DNA of 64,000 bases from positions 248,001 to 312,000 of the forward strand of contig NZ_KZ845664.1 in the NCBI RefSeq assembly GCF_003313465.1. Direction: 5' to 3'. This stretch comes from Thermoflavimicrobium daqui. GTDB lineage: Bacteria > Bacillota > Bacilli > Thermoactinomycetales > Thermoactinomycetaceae. The stretch's first letter is position 1, and every line of letters starts with the position of its first letter. A program made the translations under genes and the position numbers. Below, in pieces: positions 48,201-55,300 of the stretch. The notes beneath the pieces are model-generated. The model made no database searches, was not told the DNA's origin, and was given only the letters and a program-made list of their open reading frames with translations.

Positions 48201-49374
48201 TCAATCAGATGACGAGCAAAAGAAAACGATGGAGCAAATTGCCTCCCAAGCACAGTCAAGTCTTCATATCGAGGAAGGCCCAATTTGGAAAGTCGTGTAT
48301 TTTGACTTAGGTTCAGCAAGGTCCGGTAGACTATTATGGGTTGTACATCATTTAGTCATCGATGGGGTTTCTTGGCGCATCTTGCTAGAAGATTTACAAA
48401 CTGCTTATGAACAGCTAAGGCGTGGGGAAGAGATCCAACTTTTACCGAAAACGACTTCCTTTAAAGAATGGTCTACCCAACTACAGGAATATGCGCAAAC
48501 AGAATCGGTTCTTGCTGAAGCAAGTTACTGGTTATCTCATTCATCTAAGCAGGTTACTCATTTACCCAAAGACTTTGTATCCGGGGAGAATATAGAAGCC
48601 AAAGCTGATAGTGTCGTACTTCATTTAGATGAACAAGAAACAGCGCAATTGCTGCAAGAAGTTCCAAGTCAATTTCATGCACAAATCACGGAAATTTTAT
48701 TAACAGCATTGGTACTTGCTACTTCACGTTGGACGAAGAAACGTTCGGTATGGGTGCATCTTGAAGGACATGGCCGTGAAGAAATCGCTGAAAATATTGA
48801 TTTATCACGGACTGTAGGTTGGTTTACCTCCATGTACCCCGTTCACTTGGATTTGGGCAGAGCCAATACCCAAGGAGAGGCACTCAAAACGATTAAAGAA
48901 CAGTTACGTCAAGTACCACGACAAGGATTGGGGTATGGGTTATTACGTTATTTACGTACCAAAATGGACCAGCATGTAGGGGAGAGTGATCAAGCCGAAA
49001 TCAGTATGAACTATCTAGGGCAATTTGACACCGTCACTTCCGATGGAGGTTTGTTTGTAGGAAATGCACCTGAATTTGCAGGACCCCCTATCCATCCAGC
49101 AAACAAACGAGCCCATTTGATTGATGTGGTAGGTGCTGTAACAGGTGGCAAGCTGCATCTCTCTTGGATCTTCAGCAAAGAAATATTTAAGCGTGAAACG
49201 ATTGAACGAATCGCCCAAGATTATCTGGATGCTTTACGCTCATTTATCGCACCAGAGAATCGCCATGAGATGTGGAGTTATTCGACGACGGACTTCCCTG
49301 AAGCTGACCTTTCAGATAAAGATCTATCCAAAGTTTTAACATTACTTCAGAAGAAGAGAGGCAAATCAACATGA
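30217..49374 (+). CDS. NRPS subunit 3: A-stub-T0, then modules 6-10
   Basis: A 6385-residue synthetase. It opens (GTG 30217, GGGAAGGG ten bases upstream) inside an adenylation domain: KVRSFQMEIEEIE equals the A8 core, LTSEGKVN the A10 core, then carrier T0 (GGDSELA near 133); no N-terminal A subdomain exists. Complete modules follow: C6-A6-T6 (A6 FDASTFE near 848, code DAFWLGGTFK, Val); C7-A7-T7-E7 (near 1903, DAWFLGHVVK, Leu-like, then D); C8-A8-T8 (near 3421, DLFNNALTYK, Ala); C9-A9-T9 (near 4469, Leu-like); C10-A10-T10-E10 (near 5516, Leu-like, then D). All C domains keep HHxxxDG; C8 is DCL type, C6, C7, C9 and C10 LCL type. T7 and T10 have GGDS, T6, T8 and T9 GGNS/GGHS. The C-terminus (TTDFPEADLSDKDLSKVL) is COM-donor-like. 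The stop overlaps the next start. Confidence 0.95.
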   Translation: MKVRSFQMEIEEIEKRLCQHSAVKKAIVVLHDIEKVVPCLIAYVVLHPESKETRESLLTFLSETCIDVKPADLVVLDTFPLTSEGKVNLKALPLPSHLKQVLPRTLTEEMIAEVWMEIFELEEVSVYDDFFQMGGDSELAEELHIYLQQAFQMPLSPGLIDEAPTIAQLAERIDLELSDHRVEKASVTTIPIANRDQGYLPMSYAQRRLWFFEKLMPNTAVYNIPFAVRLQGALNIPALEQSLQMLVDRHEAFRTTFTEIEGEPVQLLSSRLELKVVQEDLRNEKDPEATCLHLIKKDAEQAFDLVKGPLIRARLFRLSLSDWVLSLTTHHMVADGWSMGIFFDEWSQLYQALVRGEDYPLSELSVQYGDYAVWQQEWLQDEVQAKQLSYWKKQLADLPVLQLPTDQPRPSKQTFHGAIHSITIEADLTKRLHTLSQEEGASLFMTLLSAFQTLLSRYSGQEDIVVGSPIAGRTRQELEKVIGFFVNTLVFRTDCSGNPSFRELLARVKEVAWEAYANQDVPFEKVVDELQPERSLSYSPLFQVMFTLQNMPLQYTGVDHLTVKPLSVQQDIAKFDLTLTMMESTEGLSATFEYNTDLFTEETIRRMAGHFRQVLTEIVADPSQPIGQISLLTKEELELLHQWNQTQVNYPRQSSVAEEFALQAKETPDRVALIYQEQSLTYQELNQKANQLAHYLRKQGIGRETMVGVAMERSLDLVVAILGILKAGGAYVPLDPTYPKDRLAYMIEDAQVEIILTQAHLPVQWELTSTSVIVLDQEWAEITNESLEDPPLLSSGEDLAYVMYTSGSTGKPKGVEVVQRGILRLVKGANYAQFTKDEVFLQLAPIAFDASTFEIWGSLLNGAKLVIMPPHTPSLEEIASVLKQEKVTTLWLTSGLFNLMVEHQLESLRGLRQLLVGGDVVSVPHVKKVLAFGHVQVINGYGPTENTTFTCCYPIPTTWQGTTSLPIGRPISNTEVYVLDRWGKHVPIGVPGELYVGGDGLARGYLRRPKLTEERFVKHPFSKEMNAKLYQTGDLVRYLPDGNLEFLGRLDHQVKIRGFRIELGEIEAALSKHPAVKEAVVIVREDTPGDKRLVAYLIVTEDVVNERQWRSYLQDQLPEYMIPAAFVQMDEFPLNPNGKVDRKALPAPAIPEPTEKKARHRTPLEEIIAGIWCEVLKVEHVDSQQNFFELGGNSLLATKVISRMNHVLKIEIPLRTLFEKPTIKDLAQEIETWLHAEIAPSERNIQPREDQIAELPLSYAQQRLWFLEQMLDHTGVYHIPLAIRIKGELDKNVLQQSWHTVIQRHESLRTIFQESEGQAVQVILPEITDWWAEFDLRTENHAESVAMEMIKKDADKSFDLSQGPLLRVKLFQIEEKDWLLYVNMHHIISDGWSLGVLTEELFGLYQAMLDNEPYSLPELPIQYADYTIWQRAWLQDEKLSKQLAYWKDQLADLPVLQLPTDFPRPAEQTFHGATYQITLPTELLIKLQRLSRKSGSTLFMTLLAGLQVLLSRYSGQEDIAVGSPIAGRNQAELEKLVGFFVNTVVYRTDLSGNPSFRELLDRVRQVAVEAYAHQDIPFERLVDELQPERYLSHTPLFQVMFALQNASVTVPEVPGLLVETVELPHHTAKFDMVVNAAESTEGLVIAFEYNTDLFAAETIERMAAHFSLLLEEVVAHPDCPIRQISLLTEHERRLLNEWNQTEIEVPENRLVHEWIALNAVEHPTALAVNSPQGCFTYQELNQRANQLAHYMHKQGVRKGDRVGICVERSLHYVVGLLGILKAGGVYVPIDAAYPRERMQYMLEDTQAVMLLTQTHLQTSLPAWKKTVYLDGIEEELKQESGLEPAVHLTKNDLAYVIYTSGSTGKPKGVMVPYRSLLNLVFWHLREYQLTSQDRTTFLAGMAFDASVWEIWPTLVAGACLYIPDEEIRLSHYELRDWFIQNKITVSFVPTPLLEQLLTIPWPKQLSLRKILTGGDQLRSYPTSDFPVDVINHYGPTENTVVATAAVVPKQSDQKGLPPIGYPIANTEVYVLDHYQQQVPIGVPGELYIGGHSLADGYFNQSELTRERFIPHPFNKQPHARLYKTGDLVRFLPDGQLEYLGRIDQQVKIRGFRIELGEIEAVLSGHPAVKEGVVAVQEIAPGDKRLIAYVVVDEEQVFSEEIGKQYLKQHLPEYMVPAVWVTLEDLPLTANGKIDRQALPKPIWKMDQETYVAPRNKIEQKLAAIWQQVLRLPQVGVHDNFFRLGGDSILSIQIVAKAKQQGLHLTPKRLFENQTIAELAQVVGKVANIEAEQGILTGEVPFTPIQKWFFEQDIPHRHHWNQSMFLQVAERLKPDLIQRTLAYLLMQHDALRLRFEKLEQGWRQVYAEVEEANSFTMFDLTKIDIKERRIIIENEAIKAQQSLNIFQGPLLRVIYFDLGDSEPGRLLWVAHHLVIDGISWRILLEDFATVYKQLESGKVAQPLPKTTSYREWAYELRQLAKSEQLQQEAVYWLEQAQKPVATLPVDNKHGKNTEREADSITLSLNQAETRTLLQMSNEKYRAQIHEILLSALGKAFMHWTGQTTFRIHLEGHGREELKEGIDLSRTIGWFTSMYPWVMDLSEAKCNSEIVRVVKEQVRRTPKQGLGYGVIRYLSQDHEVKEVLSQQPTPKVSFNYLGQFDQSTEQVGLFSGVAPEYAGSYADPQTPRAHLIDVIGGVSQGQLHLTWRYSKEMYQQETIEQVAVMMMTSLRELIHQELSDKTTCYIPSDFPLAELTQTELDQCLEPHGVVEDIYPLSPLQEGLWFHSQMGTGIGDYVVQMSFSLTGDLDLQAFQEAWQQVVNRYAVLRTAIKAQGLTRPHQVVYASVPVSFIVEDWSSHTLEEQEQKLERVLAQDRKLGFILEQAPLMRFTIIQRGDQAYQFIWSYHHVILDGWSMPLVFQDLFTIYHQLTTGQRIELEEMRPYRDYIAWLKQQDLMKAKEFWRQKLKGFTTPTTLPIERKVTESAAENYKQHVVYLSEPLTAKLEDFVRGHQLTLSSLIQGAWAYLLSRYSGEKDVLYGATGAGRPADLSGVDRMVGLFINTLPVRVQVSEELTIQEWLQSFQLEQMELRQYEFTPLHEIQGLSELPKGTPLFQTLVVFENYPVGEVAERIPGGLRIHQAEGVEQVSYPLTLIVAPGEKLYLKWMYRDNHFADEAIVRMCEHLQMILEEMVADPTRKLKEVNLLTKQEAHQLTLWNENEQPYPDKRPIHEWIARQVEKTPQAVAVMTTEGAWTYQELNERANRLAHYLLKNGVNQQARVGIFMERSLDLLVSLLAVLKAGGTYVPLDPAYPKERIAYMLSDAEAQVILTQESLKGELSDVVDWVVAVDQEFALWSEESNFNPSVQVDSEQLAYLIYTSGSTGLPKGVMISHRNVSAFIHWAKSLFTPEELKGVLAATSICFDLSIFEMFVPLSAGGKVILAENVLELPEHPAKNLITCINTVPSAMTELLRMQEVPPSVRTVNLAGEPLPHALVQQIYALGTVTKVYNLYGPSEDTTYSTYACIEKDGSEAPPIGRPITNTKAYVLDSSLRPVAIGIPGELYLSGAGVALGYLNKEEMTRERFIPDPFSSDPKARLYKTGDLVRYRGDGQLEFLGRIDHQVKIRGYRIELGEIEAVLRQDESIRDVVVVAREDQPGAKRLVAYVVAEQDQSSDWQQRIKQKLPDYMVPRVFVMMDHLPLTPNGKIDRKALPAPEQTISMKQYVAPRTVAEEMMAAIWCKVLSLEQVGVYDHFFELGGHSLLATQVVSRSKEVFGIEFPLRLLFEKPVLHELAQAIEMETMMEQNEESSITIEKAKRTSTNLPLSYSQQRLWFLDRLKPENAAYNLPFALRIQGKINRKAMEESLQTLIRRHETLRTIFQEIKGQPVQIIEEVEFSSLEFVDLRLTANPSAKVLELITQDLNQPFYLHKGPLFRAKLYQVAHEEWIFYVNMHHIISDGWSLQVFLKEWLACYQALIEGQEASIAPLPIQYADFAIWQQSWMDGAKLEEQLTYWKNQLKNVPILQLPTDYPRPSEQTFCGADYRMNLPHELVKRLEELGHQEGATLFMTLLAAWNVLLSRYSGQTDIAVGSPIAGRNHKETEGLIGFFVNTLVFRTDLSGNPSFRTLLRQLREVALSAYAHQDVPFEKVVDELQPERHLSHSPLFQVMFALQNMPEMADRVTELSIEPFDLPITTAKFDLTLTMGESSQGFTAVFEYNTDLFKAETIARLAQHFYQVLEAIAQNPEQPIHHIPILTEQEQELYQQVNQTQMDSYDGCIHQWVEKQVARDPQAIAIVSEHTFVTYGELNARANQLARYLQKIGIAPGELVGICMERTPALIVGALAILKAGCAYVPMDPEYPTDRLEYMALDAQVSMILTETAYQEKCSFESVPYTICLDQIADKLSLESEKELSGLATGDQLAYLIYTSGSTGQPKGVPITHRSLGNLITWHHTTYELSSHDRTTLIAGVAFDASVWEIWPTLTAGAALYIPTQEVRLSPTHLRDWLLENQITISFLPTPLLESLLQLEWPKQVALRKLLTGGDQLHVYPASDFPVDVINHYGPTENTVVTTAYPIPKGETYQGLPAIGQPIGGTEVYVLSPFNQPVPIGVPGELHIGGVGLAKGYHRRPELTAEKFVTIEQERLYKTGDLVRFLSNGNLEFLGRIDQQVKIRGFRIELGEIEAILSSYPTIKEATVSASVDERGEKRLVAYVVADGEAEEMKWIEHLKQMLPEYMIPSAFVKLDALPLTANGKVDRQALPKPEWAEKIRAGVEPRTPVEEMIAGIWKSLLPVEAVYIHDNFFVLGGHSLLATQVISRINEAFQITLPLRSLFEAPILKDLAQQVETALQEGKGKALPPLIPSDHSEPLAPMSYAQQRLWFLDRLLPDRSVYHIPFALRIRGDLHVDLLRQSLHSLIQRHETLRTIFQEEDGQAVQVIQTSDHLKFREIDLRAEQDPCESAMQQIHADLQISFVLTQGPLLRMKLFRVAEDEWLFYLNMHHIISDGWSISVFIRELFTLYNAFKQGEDNPLPALTIQYRDFASWQKSWLTGEVLEKQLAYWKKQLADVPVLQLATDRPRPAEQTFRGATYQIVLPTKLLADLKELSQQEGATLFMTLLTAFQLLLSRYSGQEDIAVGSPVAGRNQKEIENLIGFFVNTLVFRTDLSGNPSFRDLLARVRDVALEAYSHQDVPFERVVDEVQPERHLSHTPLFQVMFALQNTPRDWHEAHDLQMETVTLEQNSAKFDLTLTMAEASEGLVTAFEYNTDLFTKDTIQRMAVQLQLLLEQIVRKPEAAIHHYSIVTQDEKQLISAWNETKVDYPQNRPVYAWIEENAKQQPTGVAVVSLQGTLTYQELNARANQLAHALQKRGIGSEQLVGVCMERSPELLVALLAIWKAGAAYVPMDPSYPEDRLTYMISDSQVPIMLTQSHLQEKVEGSSTTVWCVDTDEELWITESKADLEVSVSVDQLAYMIYTSGSTGKPKGVMITHRSLLNLVFWHQRTYQLTSQDRTTLLAGTAFDASVWEIWPTLASGGALYIPSEEIRMSPTELKDWMIEQQITVSFLPTPLLESMLLLEWPKQLPLRTLLTGGDQLRHYPSPDFPVEVINHYGPTENTVVTTAAKVVTSTNSELTTPPIGRPIANTEVYVLDSQRQPVPIGVPGELYVGGAGLARGYYQRPDLTEQSFIQHPFRPDSHARLYKTGDLVRFLPDGQLEFLGRIDHQVKIRGFRIELGEIEAALSSHPAIQECVVIARSNEQGLKQLVAYVVTKETLSRNELRQTLKQTLPEYMIPTAFVWLDHLPLTNNGKIDRRALPAPDTSDYLDQTHYVEAKTEVEAQLVEIWKQVLRLQRVGIHDNFFQLGGDSILSLQVVARANQAGLKLTPKQLFENQTIAELATVVGKAPVIQAEQGLVTGEVPLTPIQHWFFEQELLERHHWNQSMFLLVKKSLQPSLLAQALKAVVYQHDALRLRFRKQGSKWYQVHTPLEEALPFQYEDLSRQSDDEQKKTMEQIASQAQSSLHIEEGPIWKVVYFDLGSARSGRLLWVVHHLVIDGVSWRILLEDLQTAYEQLRRGEEIQLLPKTTSFKEWSTQLQEYAQTESVLAEASYWLSHSSKQVTHLPKDFVSGENIEAKADSVVLHLDEQETAQLLQEVPSQFHAQITEILLTALVLATSRWTKKRSVWVHLEGHGREEIAENIDLSRTVGWFTSMYPVHLDLGRANTQGEALKTIKEQLRQVPRQGLGYGLLRYLRTKMDQHVGESDQAEISMNYLGQFDTVTSDGGLFVGNAPEFAGPPIHPANKRAHLIDVVGAVTGGKLHLSWIFSKEIFKRETIERIAQDYLDALRSFIAPENRHEMWSYSTTDFPEADLSDKDLSKVLTLLQKKRGKST

Positions 49375-52300
49375 TGGAAGAAATTCAAGATATTTATACT
49401 TTATCGCCCTTGCAACAAGGGCTCCTCTTTCACTCTGTTTATGCGGAAAATTCTGGGATGTATTTTACCCAAATGACTGTAACGATCAAAGGGAACTTGG
49501 ACGTTTCCGCATTTGAAAAAGCTTGGCAACAAGTAGTCAATCGGCATACTATTTTGCGAACCGGCTTTATCTGGGGTGAAACAGAACAACCGCTTCAAGT
49601 GGTTTATCGTGAAGCAAAGATCAAGATTTCTCAGTTAGACTGGCGCTTAGTACCACGGGATCAGCTTCAGCCAAAACTAAACTCTTGGCTTGAACAAGAT
49701 CGGCTGCAAGATTTCGATTTAGCTGTGGCGCCATTGATGCGACTGACATTGATTCAGACCGCTCAAAATCAGTATGAATTTGTTTGGGGATATCATCATG
49801 TCTTGCTTGACGGCTGGAGTTTACCCATTGTATTAGGAGAAGTATTTCAGTATTATGAAGCTTTTTCAAAAGGGAAAGAGTTAGAATTAGCCAATCCTCG
49901 CCCTTATCGTGACTATATTTCTTGGTTACGTAAACAAGATGTAAGTCAAGCGGAAGCATTTTGGCGTGAATTCCTTCGTGGATTCACGTCTCCCACCCCG
50001 CTGGGAATTCAAACAGAGAAAACGGATGAAACGGGTTATGAAACCACTTATTGTACCTTATCCAAAGAGACGACTGAAACTTTACATCAATTGGCCCGGA
50101 ATCACCAAATTACTGTAAATACAATCGTTCAAGGTGCTTGGGCACTGTTGTTACATCGCTATAGTGGTGAATCAGAAGTCCTATTTGGAACGACTGTATC
50201 AGGACGGCCTGCTGATTTAATCGGCGTCGAACAAATGGTTGGTTTATTTATCAACACCTTACCCCTGCGTATCTCGATGGATCATGAAGACTCTATTTTA
50301 GAATGGTTAAAGAGACTACAAGCTAGACAAGTCGAAATGCGGCAATATGAGTATAGTTCCCTCATTGATATTCATGGTTGGAGCGAAGTGCCAAGGGGAA
50401 CTCCGCTCTTTCACAGTTTATTCGTCTATGAAAATTATCCAGTAAGTGAAGGTAAGACGACAGAGCAAGGGGAGGATGAGTTACTTCTTAGTAATGTACG
50501 TGCTGTGGAACAGACCAACTACCCTTTGACCTTGGTTTGTGCTCCGGGAGAAGAGCTATTGTTAAAAATGATGTATGATCGTAGTCAATTTACAGAAGAA
50601 ATGGTACAGGAGATTTTAAAGCACGTTAGCTATATTGTGGAGCAAATGGGGGCGGATTTGAAACAACCATTAAGACAGATTTCACTCCTTACTCCAGCAG
50701 ACGAACAGAAAATATTAGTAAAATGGAATCAAACAGCACTGGATTTCCCGGGCAATGTTATGATTCATCAACTATTTGAAGAGCAAGTTGCCCGTACACC
50801 CGATCAAATAGCGGCTATTTGGGGAGAAAAGTCGCTTACCTATGCAGAGCTGAATCAAAAGGCGAATCAGTGCGCTCACTATTTACAAAGTTTAGGAGTA
50901 GGACCTGAAAAGATGGTTGGTATTTGTATGGATCGCTCTTTGGACTTAATCATAGGGATTTTGGGCACTTTAAAAGCGGGTGGTGCTTATGTCCCGCTCG
51001 ATCCAGCTTATCCCAAAGAGCGTATCGCTTATATGCTTGAGGATTCACAGACTTCTCTACTTCTTACACAATCATCCTTGGTATCCCATTTACCAACTCA
51101 CAGTGTCCAAGTTATATGTTTCGATACGGATCAGGACCATATGGCTTCGATGAGCTCTAGTAATTTAGAAAATACAGGTACTTCACGACAACGTTCACAT
51201 ATTATTTACACTTCGGGATCAACAGGTAAGCCTAAAGGGGTCATGATTGAGCATCGTAGTGTAGTGGCACTGCTCATGTGGGCTTCACAAGTCTATTCAG
51301 CTGAAGAGTTACAAGGGGTTCTTGCTTCAACCTCGGTATGCTTTGATTTATCCGTATTTGAAATGTTTTTACCGCTTTGTGTAGGTGGAACAGTGATTGT
51401 AGTAGAAAATGCGCTGCAACTACCAGAGATTCCAGCTAAAGAACAAGTGACCCTCATTAATACAGTACCTTCAGCAGCCAATGAGTTACTCCGATTAAAA
51501 GGGATTCCTTCTTCAGTAAAAGTGATCAATCTAGCTGGAGAACCACTACCTAACTCACTGGCACAACAGCTTTATCAATTAGGAAATATTGAGAAAGTAT
51601 ATAACTTGTACGGACCTTCCGAAGATACGACCTATTCAACCTATTCACTGGTGCAAAAAGGTGCAACCACACAGCCAACGATTGGACGTCCGATTGCCAA
51701 TACAGAAGCGTATGTTTTGGATGCCGAGCTAAGACCGGTTCCCATAGGGATATCTGGTGAATTATATCTAGGAGGAGCCGGGCTCGCCCGTGGCTATCTC
51801 AATCAACCAAAACTTACGGCAGAACGTTTTATCCCTCATCCTTTTCGCTCTAAGACAAAGGAATGGTTATATAAAACAGGTGACTTAGTCCAGTGGCTAC
51901 CCGATGGTAACTTAAAATTTTTGGGACGACTTGATCATCAAGTGAAAATTCGTGGCTATCGGATTGAGTTAGGTGAGATTGAAGAAGGACTACGGTCTCA
52001 TCCAGCTGTCGAAGAAGTGGTGGTGATAGCGAGAGAGGATCAACTCGGGGAAAAGCGTTTGGTTGCTTACTTGGTACTTAATCATACAGCAGAAGAGATT
52101 TCGGTAAGCGAGTGGCGTTCTTACCTTGCACGGACATTACCTGAGTATATGATTCCTTCTATATTTGTCCAATTGGAGCAACTCCCACTCACACCCAACG
52201 GAAAAATAGACCGGAAAGCCCTGCCAGCTCCAGAAGATAGTCGTCAAGGGGAGTATGTCGCTCCGCGAACCGCGATGGAGAAGATCGTTGCCGATATTTG

Positions 52301-55300
52301 GGCAAGTGTTCTGAAGATCGATCAAGTGGGAATTCATGAAAACTTTTTTGAACGAGGAGGGCACTCGCTTTTAGCTACACAAGTGATTTCTCGTCTTCGT
52401 GAAGCAATCCCAGAAAGAGAAATTCCACTTCGGATTGTTTTTGAGAAGCCAACGGTTGCTGCCATAGCAAATTGGCTTGAAGAGTCCGTGGAAGATCAAC
52501 ATAAAACTAAACAAGTCATTCCCCCTACTGTTCGTAAAAATGGCATGTCTGCTGCATCTTATGCGCAGCGTCGTTTGTGGTTTGTCGAACAGCTTATCAC
52601 TGGAAGCTCCGCATATAGTTTACCTTTTGCTATTCGCATCCAAGGGGAGATCAAGGTTAAACAGCTGGAACAAAGCTTTAAAACATTAATCACTCGACAT
52701 GAAACCTTACGTACGACTTTTACAGAAGTAGACGGCGAAATTATGCAGGTCATTGCGGATGAAATTCCTTGGTTCTTGCCAGTCTATGACTTAACCGACG
52801 AGCCAAACTCGCTCCATCGAGCCAAAGAGCTGATCGAACAACATGCTGCACACCCATTTGATCTAGAACAAGGTCCATTATTGCGAGCTAGCTTATTCCA
52901 ACTGGCAGAGCAAGACTGGGTTTTATTTATCAATATGCATCACATTATTTCAGATGGCTGGTCCTTACAAATTTTCTATCAGGAGTTATTTACCCTTTAT
53001 CAAGCACAGATCCAAGAAAAAGAGATTTCATTACCACCGTTAGCCGTCCAATATGCCGATTTTGCAACTTGGCAGAAGAATTGGTTGCAAGAAGAGGTGA
53101 TGGAAAGCCAGTTGGCTTATTGGAAAGAAAAGCTAGGCGGTGAACTTCCAGTATTACAACTCCCTACTGACCGCCCCCGCCCCTTACAGCAAACTTTTCA
53201 GGGGGCAACACATACGATTGCTTTTTCTGCTAATATTACAGAGCGCTTAAAAGAGATTAGTCGAAACGAAGAAGCGACCTTATTTATGACCTTACTCGCT
53301 GCATTTCAAGTTTTACTTAAGCGCTATAGCGGGCAGGAAGATATCATTGTCGGAAGTCCTATTGCTGGGCGAAATCGGCAGGAATTAGAAGGCTTAATTG
53401 GCTTTTTTGTTAATACACTCGCGTTTCGAACCAATTTATCCGGAAATCCTACTTTTCGAGAACTATTGGCTCGTGTACGAGAAGTAGCCTTAGAAGCTTA
53501 TGAACATCAAGATGTACCTTTTGAAAAAGTGGTAGATGAAGTACAACCCGAACGGAGTTTAAGTCATTCATCACTCTTTCAGACCATGTTTGTTTTACAA
53601 AATATGCCCTTTACTATGCAAAGTTTAGAAGGGCTATCCCTTGCTCCATTTGACTTTACCAATCAAACGGCAAAGTATGATTTAACATTAACCATGTTGG
53701 AAACAGAGCAAGGGTTAGTAGCTCATTTTGAATACAATACGGATTTATTTGATGCCACCACCATTGAGCGGATGGCCAAACATTTTCAGCAGTTACTAGC
53801 TGGCATTGTTCAGTCACCAGAACAGGAGATTTCCAAACTTCCTATTTTGACGGAAGAGGAAAAAGAACTATTCTACTGCTGGAATCAAACACAAGTTACC
53901 TATCCACGACATGCTTCGATTGCTGATGTGTTTACAGAGCAAGCGGCGACTACACCTGATCATATCGCTATCGTTTGTGGACAGGACCAAATCACCTATC
54001 GTGAGCTCAATCAGAGAGCAAATCAATTGGCACGCTTCCTTCAGAAGCAGGGTGTTGGCTTAGAGACGATGGTAGGAATCGGCATGGAAAGATCGATCGA
54101 GCTGATCATCGCCATGTTGGGGATTGCTAAAGCAGGAGGGGCTTACGTTCCGCTTGATCCAACTTATCCATCCGAACGAATAAACTATATGATGGAAGAT
54201 GCTGGGATAAAACTGGTCCTTACTCAATCGCACTTGCAAACGAAGTTTTCTCTTGGATCTACTCATACATGGGCACTTGATCAACAATGGGAGTTGATTG
54301 AGCAAGAGAGTACAGCCGATTTAGCTCCACTTGCCAACGGGGAGAATTTGGCTTATGTCATGTATACATCGGGTTCTACAGGAAAGCCCAAAGGAGTCGA
54401 AGTGGTTCATCGGGGAATTGTTCGCTTGGTACGAGGAGCGAATTATGTACAATTAACTGCCGATGAAGTCTTCTTACTACTAGCTCCGATTGCATTTGAT
54501 GCTTCCACGTTTGAAATTTGGGGGAGTTTACTAAACGGTGCTAAACTTATCATCATGCCATCGCATGCTCCGTCATTAGAAGAGATTGGGCAAGTATTAA
54601 GGCAATATAAAGTGACCACACTTTGGTTGACGGTTGGCTTGTTTAATCTTATGGTAGAAAATCAACTAGACGCCCTGCGTGGTTTACGTCAGCTACTGGT
54701 GGGAGGAGATGTTGTATCTGTCCCACATGTCCGAAAAGTATTAGCCCTTGGTGGTATCCAAGTTATCAATGGTTATGGGCCGACTGAAAGTACAACTTTT
54801 ACTTGTTGCTACCCAATTCCAGCAGACTGGCAAGGAGAAACGACGATCCCGATTGGCCGTCCGATTAGTAATACGGAAGTTTACATTTTAGACCAAGAGG
54901 GGCAATCTGTACCCATTGGGGTTTCAGGAGAGCTATATATCGGTGGAGATGGCTTAGCACGAGGCTACTTGGGACGTCCTGATTTAACTCGAGATCGCTT
55001 TGTCAATCATCCTACTGTTAAAAATCCACAAGCTCGTCTATACCGTACAGGTGACATAGTTCGTTATCTGCCCGATGGTTCTATTGAATTTTTAGGAAGA
55101 ATCGACCATCAAGTAAAAATTCGTGGTTTTCGAATTGAGCTTGGCGAAGTAGAAGCGGCGATCCGTAAGCATCCTACTGTTTCTGAAGTCGTGGTAATGG
55201 TTCAGCATACCGAAGCTGGGAAACGTTTAGTCGCTTATGTTGTTGCTGAATGCGATCAAGCAGAATTACGAACTTTCCTGAAAGAAAGCTTGCCAGACTA